In this document: piece after piece, positions 61,601 through 64,000 of the stretch
Position numbering within the stretch: the stretch's first letter is position 1
Layout of the letters: every line of letters begins with the position of its first letter
Source: Erythrocercus mccallii
Lineage: Eukaryota; Chordata; Aves; Passeriformes; Dicruridae
Length of the DNA stretch: 64,000 nucleotides
Reading direction: 5' to 3'
Assembly: GCA_013397435.1 (NCBI GenBank)
Contig: VZRG01002510.1
Coordinates: 1-64,000 of the forward strand
The notes under the pieces: model-generated
The model's input: only the letters and a program-made list of their open reading frames with translations
The model's database searches: none
What the model was told of the DNA's origin: nothing
Translations under genes and position numbers: made by a program

Positions 61601-64000
61601 GGCTGCCCCACTCATTCAAAGCCACCGGGCTGATGATTTTGCCGGGTTCAGGGATGTGATGAGGCTAAGAACTTTTGCTGGGGGCTGGCTGGCTACAGTG
61701 GGTCTGAGAAGTGCAGCGAGGTGAAGGAGCAAGTGAGGGGCTGCAGGATTTTCATAGACTTTACCAGGAATGAACCAATTCAGAGTTTATTAATATTCTG
61801 CATTGGTAAAACAACACAACATCTTTTTATTTTTTTTTATGGGAGGAAGGAAACTGTTATGAAAAAGTTGTAAGTTGTGTATCCATGCATGCAAGTGTGC
61901 ACACATGCTTGTTTGGATACAAAAGTGAAATTGATAGCAACTAACACTGAGAAAATGCAAGCACCTTTTTTTATTTCTGTCAGACTTTTTCATGAGCCTA
62001 AAGCATTGTCACAGAACTTGACTGGTTGCTGATTTTCAAAAATTCAATGAATTTGTGATCTCACTGAAATTTCTGAGTTTTAATACGTACAAGTTACTAA
62101 GGCAGTGAATAAAACCTAAAAGACCTATTTTTTCTCTTGATTTTGAAATATGGTGGTTTATTATAATTGTTGTCATTCTTGCTGCAAGTCTGAGGTGTAG
62201 AGGCTAAATTTCAATATTTTTGAAGACACTCCTGGAAAACAAATGAGAAAGAATTCTACATTAGCATGGATGGCTCACATTTTGCTCTACTTGGTACATT
62301 ATAATTTTCCCTCTTCTTATTTTCCTTCTGATTGTCAAAAGTAGTTTTTAATTTTCCCAAATCACTCTGTAAATTTACATTCTGGCTTAGCTGGTCTGTT
62401 TTTCTATTTTAGAGAAGTCAAATAGTGTTGGCTTGGCAAAGTAAATTACTTTCCTTCAGATGAGAGGGGTTTCACTCATAGGTTGGTTCACAAGATGCAC
62501 AGTTCCCTAACTGCTGAGCTGCATTAATTGACACAGATGCAAAGTTGTCCAGCTGAAGTTGTTGCTATTTGTAAAGGCTTGAGTAGGAAGGAAAGTTGTT
62601 CCCTTTCCTCCCTGCCCCTGCTTCCTGGCCCGTGTTACCTGTATATCCAAAGCCAGGTCCAAATCCTTTGGTGTGGTGCCTGCAGGGCAGGCCTAAGGAT
62701 GAGCAGCAGCAGAAGGGATCTTTCCTCTGCTTTTTGATTCATGTTTCATACACATGCTCATTCTCTGTCACAATCACTTTGGCCTTCACTGGATTAACTG
62801 GATTTTATCTCAAGCTGCCTGTCTCAACTGGACTTCAGTAAACCTAGGAAAGCACATTATCAGTTTACAGGGAGAGGGATGCAGAACCAGATTATATGAG
62901 AACACCTGATGCCAGTGAAGAAGCTGAAGATATCAGAGTTACTAGGTTTTTTTGTTTCCTATTTATATTTTATTCCACTGTTATCCCCAGAGGAGTTTGA
63001 GCTGTAGATGATTATGTAGACAAGGTTGTCTTTTCTGTTTCATTGATGTTCATCATCTGTTCAAAAAGTTTTATACATTCTAACCTGCTTAAAGTCTTTT
63101 GGCTTTACTTTTTTTTTTTCCTTTTCTTTTTTTTTTTCCCACTGAAATCCTTGTACCTATCTCTGACTTCAGAAGTCTTATCCAGACTGAGAACCTGATT
63201 GTGAAAGGCCTGTGAATAAGTATTTCTACTGGTTAATATTCTGGCCTGATGCTGGTGAGCAAAATATCTCTGTATTAAAATGCTAAACATTCTAAGCACT
63301 GGTTCAAAGCTTATATTGATTATGGCAAAACCTCATCATCTTTCTGATCATTATCTGTGTACTGAAACAATCCCTCTATACAAAAATTAAAAATGAAAGA
63401 GCAGATCAGATTGATGGTGTTCTCAGTCATATTTCTTTCTGTCAGTGTGTGTTGAGGGACTGAAAGAAAGAGGTGTCTGAATTTTCCCAGGCTGTACTTG
63501 TCTGTTTTTTCCTGCTGCTCTGCCTGGCTCTCCCCTCTGGCTGATAGTGGAGGATGAACTCTTGTGCAGAAATGGGAAAAATCTCAGAGCGAGTGCACAG
63601 CCCTCAAAAAAAGCAGCTTGTTCTTTATAGAAGATAGAACTTCTAGCAAGTAATATTTTATTTCCTTCTTTAATGGAAAGGAAAACTACTTGTAAATAAC
63701 TGTTTTTATATGTCATGGAATTTCAAGTCACTAAGCAAAAATAAACACATATAATGCATGGATAGAGGTGTCAAGGGAATCTTTTCATCTGGACTTTTGG
63801 GAAATGCTACCCATTAGTTGTGTAAAAGCCTATGTTATGTTCACCTCTCCAAGCAGGGCGGCTGCATAATTAACCATGCTAACCTGGGAGGATGCTGCAT
63901 TAGAAGATCATGTGAGAGAAACGAAGTTAAAATAGTACAATAAAAACCATGGAGCAGAACTGATGCTTGAAACAGCCATCCACACACACAAAGGAGTAGC
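55675..64000. other. Intergenic region, no gene recognised
   Basis: About 8.3 kb. A pyrimidine-rich, G+C-moderate zone at 59100-60070 has several overlapping short open frames with no protein character. It could be part of a noncoding RNA or regulatory stretch, but nothing shows that. Homopolymer runs lie at 60629-60648 (A) and 63110-63138 (T with C interruptions). A 32-nt near-identical repeat occurs at 58797-58828 and 60237-60268. I could not identify an exon of a neighbouring gene. Confidence 0.5.

Overview
The window looks like a bird genome, most likely a neoavian or songbird. It carries many CR1 LINE fragments of the avian type, several solo LTRs that resemble passerine endogenous retrovirus LTRs, A+T-rich introns, and one sharp CpG island. 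There are no prokaryotic features. The species call is an inference from repeat families and cannot be proven from the sequence alone.

The only protein-coding gene I can support is the 5' half of UBE3A (E6-AP, a HECT-type E3 ubiquitin ligase), on the minus strand. Four coding exons fit together with matching splice sites and phases. They are an initiator exon (25044-25141, ATG at 25061-25063), a 45-bp exon (21679-21723), the AZUL zinc-finger exon (11655-11965), and a large 1256-bp exon (7321-8576). They join into 1632 nt, or 544 codons, with no frame break. The catalytic HECT exons are not found in the window and must lie below position 1. Two well-formed but unproven 5'-UTR exon candidates sit at 33989-34056 and 39744-39833. 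The promoter CpG island is at about 43190-44230, with NRF1-like and YY1-like motifs.

Layout: 1-7320 is intron with a CR1 at the very start. 7321-25141 holds the coding exons, separated by introns with two CR1 copies in opposite orientation. 25142-43190 is 5' intronic sequence with a GA-rich 9-bp tandem repeat broken by a 430-N assembly gap, one solo LTR and three more CR1 fragments. 43190-44360 is the promoter island and an alternating purine/pyrimidine microsatellite. 44361-64000 is upstream intergenic sequence with no recognisable gene, marked by four same-orientation solo LTRs between 50.3 and 55.7 kb.

No exotic or undescribed system was found. The most useful second-look items are the conserved alternative N-terminus of UBE3A with its tiny exon, the candidate UTR exons with possible upstream ORFs, a decayed sequence resembling the human isoform-2 start exon, the solo-LTR cluster flanked by an apparent old duplication, and a perfect 29-bp inverted repeat.
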